DNA of 64,000 nt from Enterococcus phoeniculicola ATCC BAA-412. GTDB lineage: Bacteria; Bacillota; Bacilli; Lactobacillales; Enterococcaceae. Below the pieces are notes generated by a model. The model was not told the origin of the DNA. It did not search any database and worked only from the letters and a program-made list of their open reading frames with translations. Both the position numbers and the translations under genes were made by a program. Location: assembly GCF_000407505.1 (NCBI RefSeq), contig NZ_ASWE01000005.1:1-64000 (forward strand). Direction: 5' to 3'. Positions 38,596 to 46,494 of this stretch are shown here, piece after piece; positions within the stretch are counted from its first letter, which is position 1, and every line of letters starts with the position of its first letter.

Positions 38596-39534
38596 CTAAT
38601 TTGCTACAGCAGCGATAATTGCTTTAATCGAATGCATACGATTTTCTCCTTCATCAAAAATAACTGACTGAGCGCACTCCATCACTTCATCTGTCACTTC
38701 TTCCCCTCGATGAGCAGGTAAGCAATGCATAAATATAGCTGTTGGCTTCGCTTTTCTCATTGCTTCCATCGTAATCTGATAAGGCTTAAAGGCTTCTTTT
38801 AAATACGCCACCTCTTCGTCGGATTGACCCATACTGTATTGTGACATCCCATAAACAATATCCGCATCCTTTAATGCTTCATCAAAATCTTGAGTAAATA
38901 CAATTTTTGCACCGCTAACCGCTGCTCGTTTTTCTACTTCTGCAACAATCTCTGCCTCTGGTTTCAGATTAGCCGGACAGGCAATAGATAAGTCTATCCC
39001 CAAAGTGGCGCAGAAAATCATCGTTGTGTATGCCACGTTGTATAGATTGCCTGAATAACACATCTTTAAGCCTTCATACTTTCCAAATTTTTCTTTTATC
39101 GTCATCATGTCTGCAATTCCTTGTGTTGGATGTTCCAAGGAAGTTAATCCGTTAATTACAGGATTTTGCATCCAACTTGCACATTCTTCAACAATTTCAT
39201 GACCAAATGTTCTGATAAATAATCCATCAAAATAGCGATCTAATATTCGACAAGTGTCCTTTAACGGCTCTCCTCTAGTCATCTGCATCTCATCTGGACG
39301 CAAATAAACCAATTTTATTCCTAAATCTGCAGCTGCACGCTCTAACGCATTGCGTGTCCGTGTGCTATTTTTTTCAAATAACCCTGCCCAAACTTGCCCT
39401 TTACAGTATTCGTGCGGCTCTCTAGAAGCAAACTTCTTTTTAAAATCCAACGATAAATCTGTAATAAATTCCAATTCCTCTCTATCCATATCTTTGAATG
39501 CTAGGTAATCTTTTCCTTTAAATCGATTGCGCAT
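38596..39534 (-). CDS. Ornithine/putrescine-type carbamoyltransferase
   Basis: A 312-residue member of the aspartate/ornithine carbamoyltransferase family. Carbamoyl phosphate sites are intact: NSTRTR (ornithine enzymes usually TSTRTR), HPTQ (EHPTQGIAD) and HCLPAHRGEEV. The second-substrate loop reads DIVYGMSQYSMGQSD, longer and different from the DVWVSMG loop of ornithine transcarbamylase, so the amine acceptor may not be ornithine. First gene of the leftward operon; catabolic direction (phosphorolysis of a ureido compound) is inferred from the neighbouring carbamate kinase. Confidence 0.88.
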   Translation of the reverse strand: MRNRFKGKDYLAFKDMDREELEFITDLSLDFKKKFASREPHEYCKGQVWAGLFEKNSTRTRNALERAAADLGIKLVYLRPDEMQMTRGEPLKDTCRILDRYFDGLFIRTFGHEIVEECASWMQNPVINGLTSLEHPTQGIADMMTIKEKFGKYEGLKMCYSGNLYNVAYTTMIFCATLGIDLSIACPANLKPEAEIVAEVEKRAAVSGAKIVFTQDFDEALKDADIVYGMSQYSMGQSDEEVAYLKEAFKPYQITMEAMRKAKPTAIFMHCLPAHRGEEVTDEVMECAQSVIFDEGENRMHSIKAIIAAVAN

Positions 39535-39664
39535 GTCGCCACTCCTTCTTTCTATTTTTTAAGAAATTCCCAGACAAATAGTTCATTATTTGACTTTTAT
39601 TTCTTTTTGACACCTTTATTTTAGTAAAAGGTTCTAGTAAAATAGATAGTACAAAACAACATTT

Positions 39665-39678
39665 AGAAAGCGCTTACT
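39665..39678. promoter_or_regulatory. cre-like CcpA site between carbamoyltransferase operon and PucR gene
   Basis: AGAAAGCGCTTACT contains the near-palindromic core GAAAGCGCTTAC, close to the catabolite-responsive element TGWAANCGNTNWCA. It lies 130 bases upstream of the leftward operon and 48 bases upstream of the rightward regulator, so CcpA could repress either or both during growth on good sugars. Confidence 0.6.
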
Positions 39679-39725
39679 TTGTGTGTTTGAACAATTGACA
39701 TTTTATTTGAAAGAAGGGATGAGGT

Positions 39726-41399
39726 ATGGCAACAACTGTGACGATAAAAGATTTGTTAAAATTAAAAGAATTTCAGACTGCTGATATCATTAGTACACCA
39801 GTAAGCTTAAAAAAATCTGTCGGCGTTGTGACCATTATGGATTTGCCGACTATTGATGAGTGGTTAAAAGAAGATGAATTGCTGATTATGGGGTTTTATA
39901 TGGATACTCACTTCAACCGAAGCTTTATTGAAAAGTTGGGCAATCGGAATGCGGCTGGTATTATTACAAAGAAAAAATTCAAAAAAAATATTACTCCTGA
40001 TTTAGTCAATGCACTGCAACAAGCGAACATTCCCGTTCTAATCGTGGAAGACAGATATAGCTGGAGTGACATCACTGCTCCTATTCAAAGCTTAATCATA
40101 CGCCATCAAACCACTGTCTTGAAAGAAACCGAACGTTTTCATCAGGCAATGATTCACTCGCTTTCCAATCAACACTCTTTTCACGATTTGTGTACAACTT
40201 TACATCATATGACCGGGCTTTCTTTAGCCATTACTGATGAACAATTTAGAATCTTAGATTATTCCAACGATTTTGACTGGTCTGATTATGTAACAGATTT
40301 GATTAGCCATACTCCTCGCAACTGGCAGACGATAGCGGTCACCCCAGAAGGTCGGCGAAAAGATGGGTTCATTGAACAACGAAGTACTTGGCCAAACACC
40401 CAATTAAGACTTTTTTTATTACCCGTTTATCAAAATCAGCAGCTCGTTAACTATTTAGTTGTGAAACAGCCTGCCTCTGTCGATTCTCTTCCATTGGATC
40501 TTTTAGCAAAGCTTGAAAGCTTTCAATCGATTTACCTGTTAAAAAAAGCATTTTATACTGAATTTCAAAAAGCAAATAGTCACTATCAAAATCTTATTTT
40601 AGAAGAGTTAATACGCATGGATACGCCAAATGATGAGGAGCGAAAACAGCTGAGTGTCACTTTAGGTGTTCATCTGGAAAAAAATTATCGTGTCCTTCTA
40701 GTCAAAAATTTAAATGAGGATGATTCTTCACTTACCATCGAAAGAAATGACCGCTATATTGCTTTTAGAAATAATTTGAAACAGCAGAGCTTTATGAATG
40801 ATAATATTCTCGTCTTCTCCCGCAAAGATTACCTCGTGTTTTTGTTAGCAGAATCTTTTAAGCAAACGGATTTGTTTTTGAATCAACTAGTAGATTATCT
40901 GGATAGCTACAACGAAAAAGCTTCATGGGCTCTTGGAATCAGTGATTTAAATCCATACTGGCAGTTACATACTGGATGGAAAGAAGCCCAACAAGCGCTT
41001 CATTTTATCCGGTCAAATACGAGTAGCCAACGAATCCAATATTATCAAAATCTGGGCATTCTAAAAATGTTTGCTAACGATCAAGGACAACTAAATACAC
41101 TCTACGTGCAGCAAATGCTGTCAGATTACCTTGCACCTATTTTAGCAAATGATGCCAAGCAACACTCTCAACTTTATAAAACGTTGGAAACTTTTTTTGA
41201 AACGAATTTTTCGCACATCTCCACGAGTAAAATTCTCTACATTCACAAAAATACCCTGCGTGCCCGTTTAAAACGGATTGAAGAGCTGTTAAAGATAGAC
41301 TTAAAAAATACAGATCATTTAATGAATATCCACATCGCATTAAAACTGTATCAAATGATGGACGGTGCTAGCTGCCAAAAATTTTTCGATCTCGTATGA
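39726..41399 (+). CDS. PucR-family transcriptional regulator
   Basis: A 557-residue regulator. Residues about 1-125 form the PucR N-terminal sensor domain (TVTIKDLLKLKEFQTADIIS ... NIPVLIVEDRYSWSDIT); the centre (about 170-400) is the variable GAF/GGDEF-like part; the C-terminus has the PucR helix-turn-helix (TSKILYIHKNTLRARLKRIEELL) near residue 500. Such proteins usually activate nitrogen-compound catabolism (purines, allantoin, amino acids). Divergent from the carbamoyltransferase operon with 190 bases between, so that operon is its probable target. Effector unknown. Confidence 0.92.
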   Translation: MATTVTIKDLLKLKEFQTADIISTPVSLKKSVGVVTIMDLPTIDEWLKEDELLIMGFYMDTHFNRSFIEKLGNRNAAGIITKKKFKKNITPDLVNALQQANIPVLIVEDRYSWSDITAPIQSLIIRHQTTVLKETERFHQAMIHSLSNQHSFHDLCTTLHHMTGLSLAITDEQFRILDYSNDFDWSDYVTDLISHTPRNWQTIAVTPEGRRKDGFIEQRSTWPNTQLRLFLLPVYQNQQLVNYLVVKQPASVDSLPLDLLAKLESFQSIYLLKKAFYTEFQKANSHYQNLILEELIRMDTPNDEERKQLSVTLGVHLEKNYRVLLVKNLNEDDSSLTIERNDRYIAFRNNLKQQSFMNDNILVFSRKDYLVFLLAESFKQTDLFLNQLVDYLDSYNEKASWALGISDLNPYWQLHTGWKEAQQALHFIRSNTSSQRIQYYQNLGILKMFANDQGQLNTLYVQQMLSDYLAPILANDAKQHSQLYKTLETFFETNFSHISTSKILYIHKNTLRARLKRIEELLKIDLKNTDHLMNIHIALKLYQMMDGASCQKFFDLV

Positions 41400-41847
41400 G
41401 TTTCTACCAAATGAGTACCATATTTTCAAAAGGTGATACATGTGTCTCATACGTAGACATCCATTTTCTCTAAAGTTCAACACTTCACAAAAAAATCTGC
41501 GTTCTCTTAAAAAATGTCTCGTTCCTCTTGGCTTCTCTTTTTTATTTGAGGTGATTCACGAAGATGACAGTCAACACCAAAGATCACCTTTCGATGTTGA
41601 CTGATTCCGGGTGTTCCTCAAATCTTTGGCACCGAATAGATACCTCTCTACTTCTGGAGGATATAGATGTAGAGAGGAACTTTCGACTTATCTGTGAAGC
41701 CTTCAACTCTAGCATGTCTCATGCGTAGAAGTTGATGAGAGCGAAACTCAGTGGAGATGAGTTCCTTCCGTTCCCAACCTTTATTCATATTTTTAGGAGG
41801 GTAGGCTATAACCTAGACAGTTATAGCCTACCCTCCTATGTTTCATC
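41400..41847. repeat. Intergenic modular repeat element, copy C
   Basis: Between convergent pucR-type and PBP genes. From about 41600 to 41843 it parallels copy A in reverse orientation: hairpin CTCTCTAC/GTAGAGAG (41644-41676), hairpin CAACTCTAGCATG/CATGCGTAGAAGTTG (41704-41734), GAGAGCGAAAC and GTGGAGATGAGTTCCTTCC, then CCCAACCTTTATT and a long terminal stem. A further hairpin, GTCAACA/TGTTGAC, lies near 41569-41603. No coding frame is credible. Confidence 0.75.
41795..41837. terminator. Long-stem hairpin (module D2) after PBP5-like gene
   Basis: A perfect 18-bp stem (AGGAGGGTAGGCTATAAC with its complement at 41820-41837) around a 7-base loop, 10 bases past the PBP stop codon. Layout and sequence are shared with the hairpin at 9143-9181. 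T-rich sequence on the plus-strand left side would follow it on neither strand strongly, so terminator activity is likely but not certain. Confidence 0.65.
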
Positions 41848-43887
41848 TTAACGATAATGCTCATCCAAGTATGCAAGTATCTCTCCTGAACGGCTGGTTG
41901 TTGAATCATTTTCTTTTCGGTCTTCTAACAGGCTGACAAACATATACCCTGCAGTTTCAGGATTAAAGGCCATCAGAAAACTGTTTTCCTGTCCTTTTGT
42001 ATCTTGCTTTGTTTTTATCTCTGCTGTTCCTGTTTTTGCAGCTAGAGAAATGCCAAGTGAACTAAGTGAATGTGCCGTACCATTTGTTTCGGAAACAACG
42101 GCTTGCAGATCATCCACAATTTGATTCACACTCGCTTCTTTTAGAACGCCATCTTTTGTTTTTGTTTCTGTATCCATCAACAGTTTAGGATAAACAAGGG
42201 TTCCTTTGTTTGCAAAGACTGAATACATCGCACTTTGCTGAATTGGATTTATTAACAGCTCCCCTTGTCCGTAGCCCGTATCAGCTAATAAAATTTCAGA
42301 TTGAAAAGACTCTTCATTGGAAATTTGTGCAGGGGTCATTGCAATAGGAAGATTTAGCTCTTCACCAAAAATAAATTTATCCAGCCCTGATCTAAAGGTC
42401 TTTTCCCCCATACGTAATGTCTCTTGCGCCATATAAATATTATCCGAATTTACTAGCGCACTTCTCAAATTAACAGGAGATGTATCTGTCACTCGTGTAA
42501 CAAAATAATCGCCCCAAGAAGCATCTTTTTGCCACTTTAATCCATCAATGGCGACTTCTTTTCCAGGATCCAGAGTCTGGCTATCTAACCCAATTCCTGC
42601 AGTAATTGCTTTGAATGTAGAACCTGGCGCATAGCCAGTTGCAAAGCGGCTAATAAACGGAAGATTTTCATCATTTTGATACGCATCATAAGCCTTTTGA
42701 GAAATACCATTTGTCATCGCATTCGGATCAAAGCTGGGTGAACTCGTAACAGCCAAAAGTTCCCCTGTTTTTGGCAACGTGACAACATTTGCCCCTTTAT
42801 CATTTGCTAATTCATCAAAAGCAAGCTGCTGAACTTGGCTATCGATAGTTAATTGAATCGTTTTACCATCTTTTTTCTCTACCTCTTGTAGAACATTCTT
42901 TTCTTTATCCTCTTTTGAAGTAATTGAGATTTTTCCGCCATTTTGTCCACGAAGCTCTTTATCCAATGCCATTTCCAGCCCTGAACGCCCAATGGTTCCG
43001 TTCGCACTCAGCTCAGGATTTTTTTCTAAATCTTCTGCTGTTATTGTCCCCACATAGCCAATCAAATGCGAAGCCGCTTCTTTTAGTGGGTAATACCTAG
43101 CTGTTACCTCTTGAAGAGTGGCTCCATCAGGAATGGTTTCTGGACGAGTATCTAGTATTTTCAGTGGAACAAAATAATCTGGCTGCACCCAAGACTGGTT
43201 CAGTGCTTGTGTAATCTCTTCTTCTGATAAGGAGAAGGTTTTGGCAATTGCCTGAATTTTTTTTTCTTTCTCTTCTCCTTCACCTAACGCACTGGGTACA
43301 ACACCTACCTGATTTAACCGAGCATTTTGTGCTAATTTATTATTATTTCTATCTGTAATTTCACCTCGAACCGCCTCGTTTAAGGTATAGCTTACTTTGT
43401 CCTCTTTTTCCATTTCTGGAAAAATTAAATTTGGTTGCCATTGGACTTTATAAGCGTCCTTTTCTTTCACCAGCTTACCCGTGTAGCTTTGTTTAGCCAT
43501 CTCCCCTAAAGGTGTAGTCAGCTGTAGTTGATAGGTAAATTGATAGGTATCATTCGTCTTTTTCGTTGCCACAGAAGATACCTTTAGTGATTGTGCCGAA
43601 ATACCAGAAAAAACGGTTTGGTATTTTTTTACAACTTCACTTGCTGTATAACCACTCATCTTTTTTGTATCTTTAGATAACAGAGTTTCCACCTTATCAA
43701 ATTCTTGCTTTTCAATCGCTTGAGTAAACTGCTTAACGACTTGTTGACTTGCTTTTTCCTCTTGGTTTTTCTGATACATCCAATACCCGATGCCCCCGCC
43801 TGTTGCAAGAAGAATCACTGCAGCACCGCCAATAATCAAAGGCATTTTTGAACGTTTTTGTCTACGTTTAACTGATTTTCTTTCCAT
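41848..43887 (-). CDS. pbp5: Low-affinity class B penicillin-binding protein, PBP5-like
   Basis: Peptidoglycan transpeptidase at the cell surface. After a cytoplasmic basic tail and membrane helix (residues 16-37) come an NTF2-like MecA_N domain (about 45-160), a dimerisation domain (about 165-320) and the transpeptidase domain. Active-site motifs: S423-T-F-K426, S481-D-N483, K618-T-G-T621. Length (679) and motif positions match enterococcal PBP5 with a shift of one residue. The residue next to the SDN motif, M486, equals the Met485 of susceptible-type E. faecium PBP5. Such enzymes give intrinsic low affinity for cephalosporins. Apparently monocistronic; no psr-like gene adjoins it. Confidence 0.95.
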   Translation of the reverse strand: MERKSVKRRQKRSKMPLIIGGAAVILLATGGGIGYWMYQKNQEEKASQQVVKQFTQAIEKQEFDKVETLLSKDTKKMSGYTASEVVKKYQTVFSGISAQSLKVSSVATKKTNDTYQFTYQLQLTTPLGEMAKQSYTGKLVKEKDAYKVQWQPNLIFPEMEKEDKVSYTLNEAVRGEITDRNNNKLAQNARLNQVGVVPSALGEGEEKEKKIQAIAKTFSLSEEEITQALNQSWVQPDYFVPLKILDTRPETIPDGATLQEVTARYYPLKEAASHLIGYVGTITAEDLEKNPELSANGTIGRSGLEMALDKELRGQNGGKISITSKEDKEKNVLQEVEKKDGKTIQLTIDSQVQQLAFDELANDKGANVVTLPKTGELLAVTSSPSFDPNAMTNGISQKAYDAYQNDENLPFISRFATGYAPGSTFKAITAGIGLDSQTLDPGKEVAIDGLKWQKDASWGDYFVTRVTDTSPVNLRSALVNSDNIYMAQETLRMGEKTFRSGLDKFIFGEELNLPIAMTPAQISNEESFQSEILLADTGYGQGELLINPIQQSAMYSVFANKGTLVYPKLLMDTETKTKDGVLKEASVNQIVDDLQAVVSETNGTAHSLSSLGISLAAKTGTAEIKTKQDTKGQENSFLMAFNPETAGYMFVSLLEDRKENDSTTSRSGEILAYLDEHYR

Positions 43888-44209
43888 AAGTCCCTCTTTT
43901 TTCCGAAACGACTTCCGCCATTTCTTGCGATAGAAAAATTGAACCCACTTTCTATCCTATCTCCTCAAATTGTGACCTTTATTTCTATCAACAGTGTATA
44001 AAATTTAATGTACTTTGAAAAGACGAATCCTCTTAAAATAATCATTTCTTAACTTGCAAATTCACGGATATTCTTACGATAGTAAAAAAGCTGAGTTCTG
44101 GCTTATGTCCCAAGCGCCTCTTAAAACCTTATAAATGGTGAAAACAGAAACAGCTTATTTCTTGAAGCCACTTCCAGTCTATTCCACCTACCTAGACAGC
44201 TTCGTATAA
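43888..44209. other. Intergenic region upstream of PBP5-like gene
   Basis: About 320 bases, no coding frame supported. It carries the presumed PBP promoter on its left and, near 44088-44165, sequence with CTGGCTTATGTCCCA and paired AAGCTG / CAGCTT segments resembling the CTGGGACATAA motif of the intergenic repeats; this may be the terminator region of the hydrolase gene's upstream neighbour or a degenerate repeat module. Confidence 0.4.
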
Positions 44210-45085
44210 TTACGCCTGAAAAAACATCCCTATCTGATCGACGTATTGCAGCGATTCTTTTAGCGGATAGACCACAAAATCATGCATCATCTCTGGAACA
44301 ATTGTTGTCTGTAAATTGGTTCCTGTTGATTGCTGGACTTTCTGCTGTAGACGAAGAACATCTGGATATAAAATTTCTGCTGTACCTGCAATCACTAAAA
44401 GATAGCCAAGAAAATCAAAACTGCCATAAAGAGGAGAAACTCTTGGATCATCAACTGCCCATTCTCCCGCGTAATTTTTTCCAGCTTCAACCAGTAATTC
44501 TTTTTCAAGAAGAACATCCTCTTCCTGTAAGCTGTTTGAGCGAGGGTCACTCACCGAAATATCCAACCATGGAGAAACCAGAGCAATTCTCTTCGGGCGC
44601 CGCTGAATATCCAAATCTCTTAAACGTTGTGCCAACGCCATTGCCAAGCCCCCTCCTGCTGAATCACCAAATAAATAAAAAATATCATCAGGATACAACG
44701 CCTGCAAGTGTTCAAAGGCTTCTTCTGTTGTTTTCAGGGTTGTTTTTGCCGTGTTTTCTGGTGCTAAAGGATAATCAAAATAGCTCACTTTGAGATTAAA
44801 GGTTTTAGCAAAACGCTCCTGAATATTTTTATGAAAGGGTGAGGCTTCTAATGAATAGCCCCCTCCATGTAAATAAAAAACATGCTTTTGAGTAGGTGCT
44901 TCTGGTACCAAGGTCAACAACTCTCGTGTTCCAAACGTTTGGTAAACAATATGTATATCTGTTTTCTCCAATTGTTTCTTTGTAATATTTCGACGCTTGG
45001 GTGGGGAGACCATCGCTTTGCCCACCAACTTTTTCATACGGACAACTTTAAAGACTTGCTTTACAAAATTTGCTGAATATCGCAT
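44210..45085 (-). CDS. Alpha/beta hydrolase fold-3 (HSL-family) esterase
   Basis: A 291-residue cytoplasmic esterase of the hormone-sensitive-lipase group: oxyanion-hole motif HGGG at 73-76 (YLHGGGYS), nucleophile S142 in FGDSAGGGLA, acid in the GTAEILYPD region, and His in EMMHDFVVYP. Family members cleave short acyl esters. Divergent from the acyltransferase gene; an AGGAG-type site precedes the ATG. Substrate unknown. Confidence 0.92.
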   Translation of the reverse strand: MRYSANFVKQVFKVVRMKKLVGKAMVSPPKRRNITKKQLEKTDIHIVYQTFGTRELLTLVPEAPTQKHVFYLHGGGYSLEASPFHKNIQERFAKTFNLKVSYFDYPLAPENTAKTTLKTTEEAFEHLQALYPDDIFYLFGDSAGGGLAMALAQRLRDLDIQRRPKRIALVSPWLDISVSDPRSNSLQEEDVLLEKELLVEAGKNYAGEWAVDDPRVSPLYGSFDFLGYLLVIAGTAEILYPDVLRLQQKVQQSTGTNLQTTIVPEMMHDFVVYPLKESLQYVDQIGMFFQA

Positions 45086-45186
45086 AGGCTCCTCCGTTCT
45101 TTTCTCTAACTATATCATGGAAAGCTATCCACACTCTACAAAAATGTGTTACACTGCCACTACCTAGTATAAAGGAGGGAGCTCCG

Positions 45187-46185
45187 ATTTCTCACACAGC
45201 TAACCGAAGTATTTTATTCGATAATATAAAAGGAATCTTAATTTTTTTAGTGGTTTTTGGCCACGCACTTGAATATTTTCGACTCGATAATCCAGTGATA
45301 GAAACACTCTATACATTTATTTATCTTTTTCACATGCCTGTTTTTGTCTTCATCTCAGGTTATTTCTCAAAAAATTTAAATAAAGGGCGGAAAACGGCCG
45401 TCACCAATTTTCTTGTGCCTTTTCTTTTACTAAACAGTCTACTCAGTATCGGACTGTTGCTAACAGGGAACATTGATTCGTTTACTATTTTAAATCCGGG
45501 ATGGACGCTATGGTATTTTTATACGATGTTCATTTGGCGGTTACTTTTGCCAGATTTGATTCGTCTACGGCACATCTTCATTCTTAGTCTAATTGCAGGG
45601 ATTCTTGCTGGATTTGTTACAGAGTTTGGAACCTTTATGGCACTCGCCCGCACACTCAGCTTTACTCCTTATTTTTTAGCCGGCTATTTTCTAAATGACT
45701 CCTCCGTAGAAAAAATTCGTCAATTCAAGTGGCGAAAAATAATTAGCTGGGGAATTATTCTCTTAGGTGCGGTGCTGGCAGTCTCATGGACATTGTTAGA
45801 CTTTCCTCCTGAAATATTATGGGGCGATCGACCTTTTAGCTTTTTCCAGCTGCCACTTTATCAAAACATTCTCCTTGATGTCATTGAATATCTTATAGGC
45901 TTCGGGTTTGTCTTTGTTTTTCTTTCACTAGCAAAAAAAAGAATGCATTTTTATACCCCATGGGGAGCAAATACCTTATCTGTGTATCTCCTTCATATTT
46001 ATTTCATTGGGCCTGTTCTTTATTTTGCTCAATGGATTCAAAATCCATGGCTTCATTTTGGATTACTTCTCATCGCTTCTTTGCTAACCACGCATATACT
46101 GTCTAAGCAAACAGTGGTTACGGTCGTTCGAAAACTCTTAGCAAAGATTATTACTACGATTATGCCACCAAAAAAAGAACATTAA
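45187..46185 (+). CDS. Membrane acyltransferase 3 family protein, apparent ATT start
   Basis: A multi-pass (about ten helices) acyltransferase-3-type membrane protein, which usually O-acetylates surface polysaccharides. The family's N-terminal block R-x-x-x-x-FDNIKGILIFLVVFGHALE is only complete if translation begins at an ATT at 45187: AAAGGAGGGAG ends 5 bases before it and no ATG, GTG or TTG with a site exists before the conserved block. A GTG at 45250 would delete half of helix 1 and has no ribosome site. 332 residues with the ATT start, normal for the family. Followed by a strong terminator. Confidence 0.8.
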   Translation: MSHTANRSILFDNIKGILIFLVVFGHALEYFRLDNPVIETLYTFIYLFHMPVFVFISGYFSKNLNKGRKTAVTNFLVPFLLLNSLLSIGLLLTGNIDSFTILNPGWTLWYFYTMFIWRLLLPDLIRLRHIFILSLIAGILAGFVTEFGTFMALARTLSFTPYFLAGYFLNDSSVEKIRQFKWRKIISWGIILLGAVLAVSWTLLDFPPEILWGDRPFSFFQLPLYQNILLDVIEYLIGFGFVFVFLSLAKKRMHFYTPWGANTLSVYLLHIYFIGPVLYFAQWIQNPWLHFGLLLIASLLTTHILSKQTVVTVVRKLLAKIITTIMPPKKEH

Positions 46186-46196
46186 TCAACTAGATG

Positions 46197-46282
46197 CAAA
46201 AAAACAGGAACCCTCATGCAGACACTTTGTGAGAAATTTTCTCTAACGAAGAGTCTGTCAGGATGTTCCTGTTTTTTTTTAT
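46197..46282 (+). terminator. Rho-independent terminator after acyltransferase gene
   Basis: Outer arms AAAACAGGAAC and GTTCCTGTTTTTTTTT with a second inner pairing (CAGACACTT.. with ..GAGTCTG) form a long hairpin followed by nine T. Confidence 0.9.
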
Positions 46283-46334
46283 GCTTTTTTCTTAATCAGT
46301 CTTGCTAAAAATGGTAGCTATCTTTTCTGCAAAA

Positions 46335-46410
46335 GAGAAGGAACTAATCTCCACTGCGTTTCGCTCTCATCAACTTCTAGGCATGGAACATGCTGAAGTT
46401 GAAGGCTTCT
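46335..46410. repeat. Intergenic modular repeat element, copy B (central module)
   Basis: GGAACTAATCTCCACTGCG, TTTCGCTCTCATCAACTTC and the hairpin CAACTTCTAGGCATG / CATGCTGAAGTTG (46371-46401) match copies A and C base for base over most of about 75 bases; GAAGGCTTC follows as in copy C. The flanking modules of A and C are absent or degraded here. A 72-codon frame through it is an artefact of the repeat. Confidence 0.8.
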
Positions 46411-46494
46411 GTTCTACATTAACTTCTATGGTTCATTTTTTTGATAAAGAATCAAATTTATTTACACATTTTCCTGTATTTCATGTAAAATATT

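Noticed and set aside
44302-44793. 163-codon plus-strand frame
   Set aside because: Antisense to the GDSAG hydrolase, which has a complete catalytic triad.
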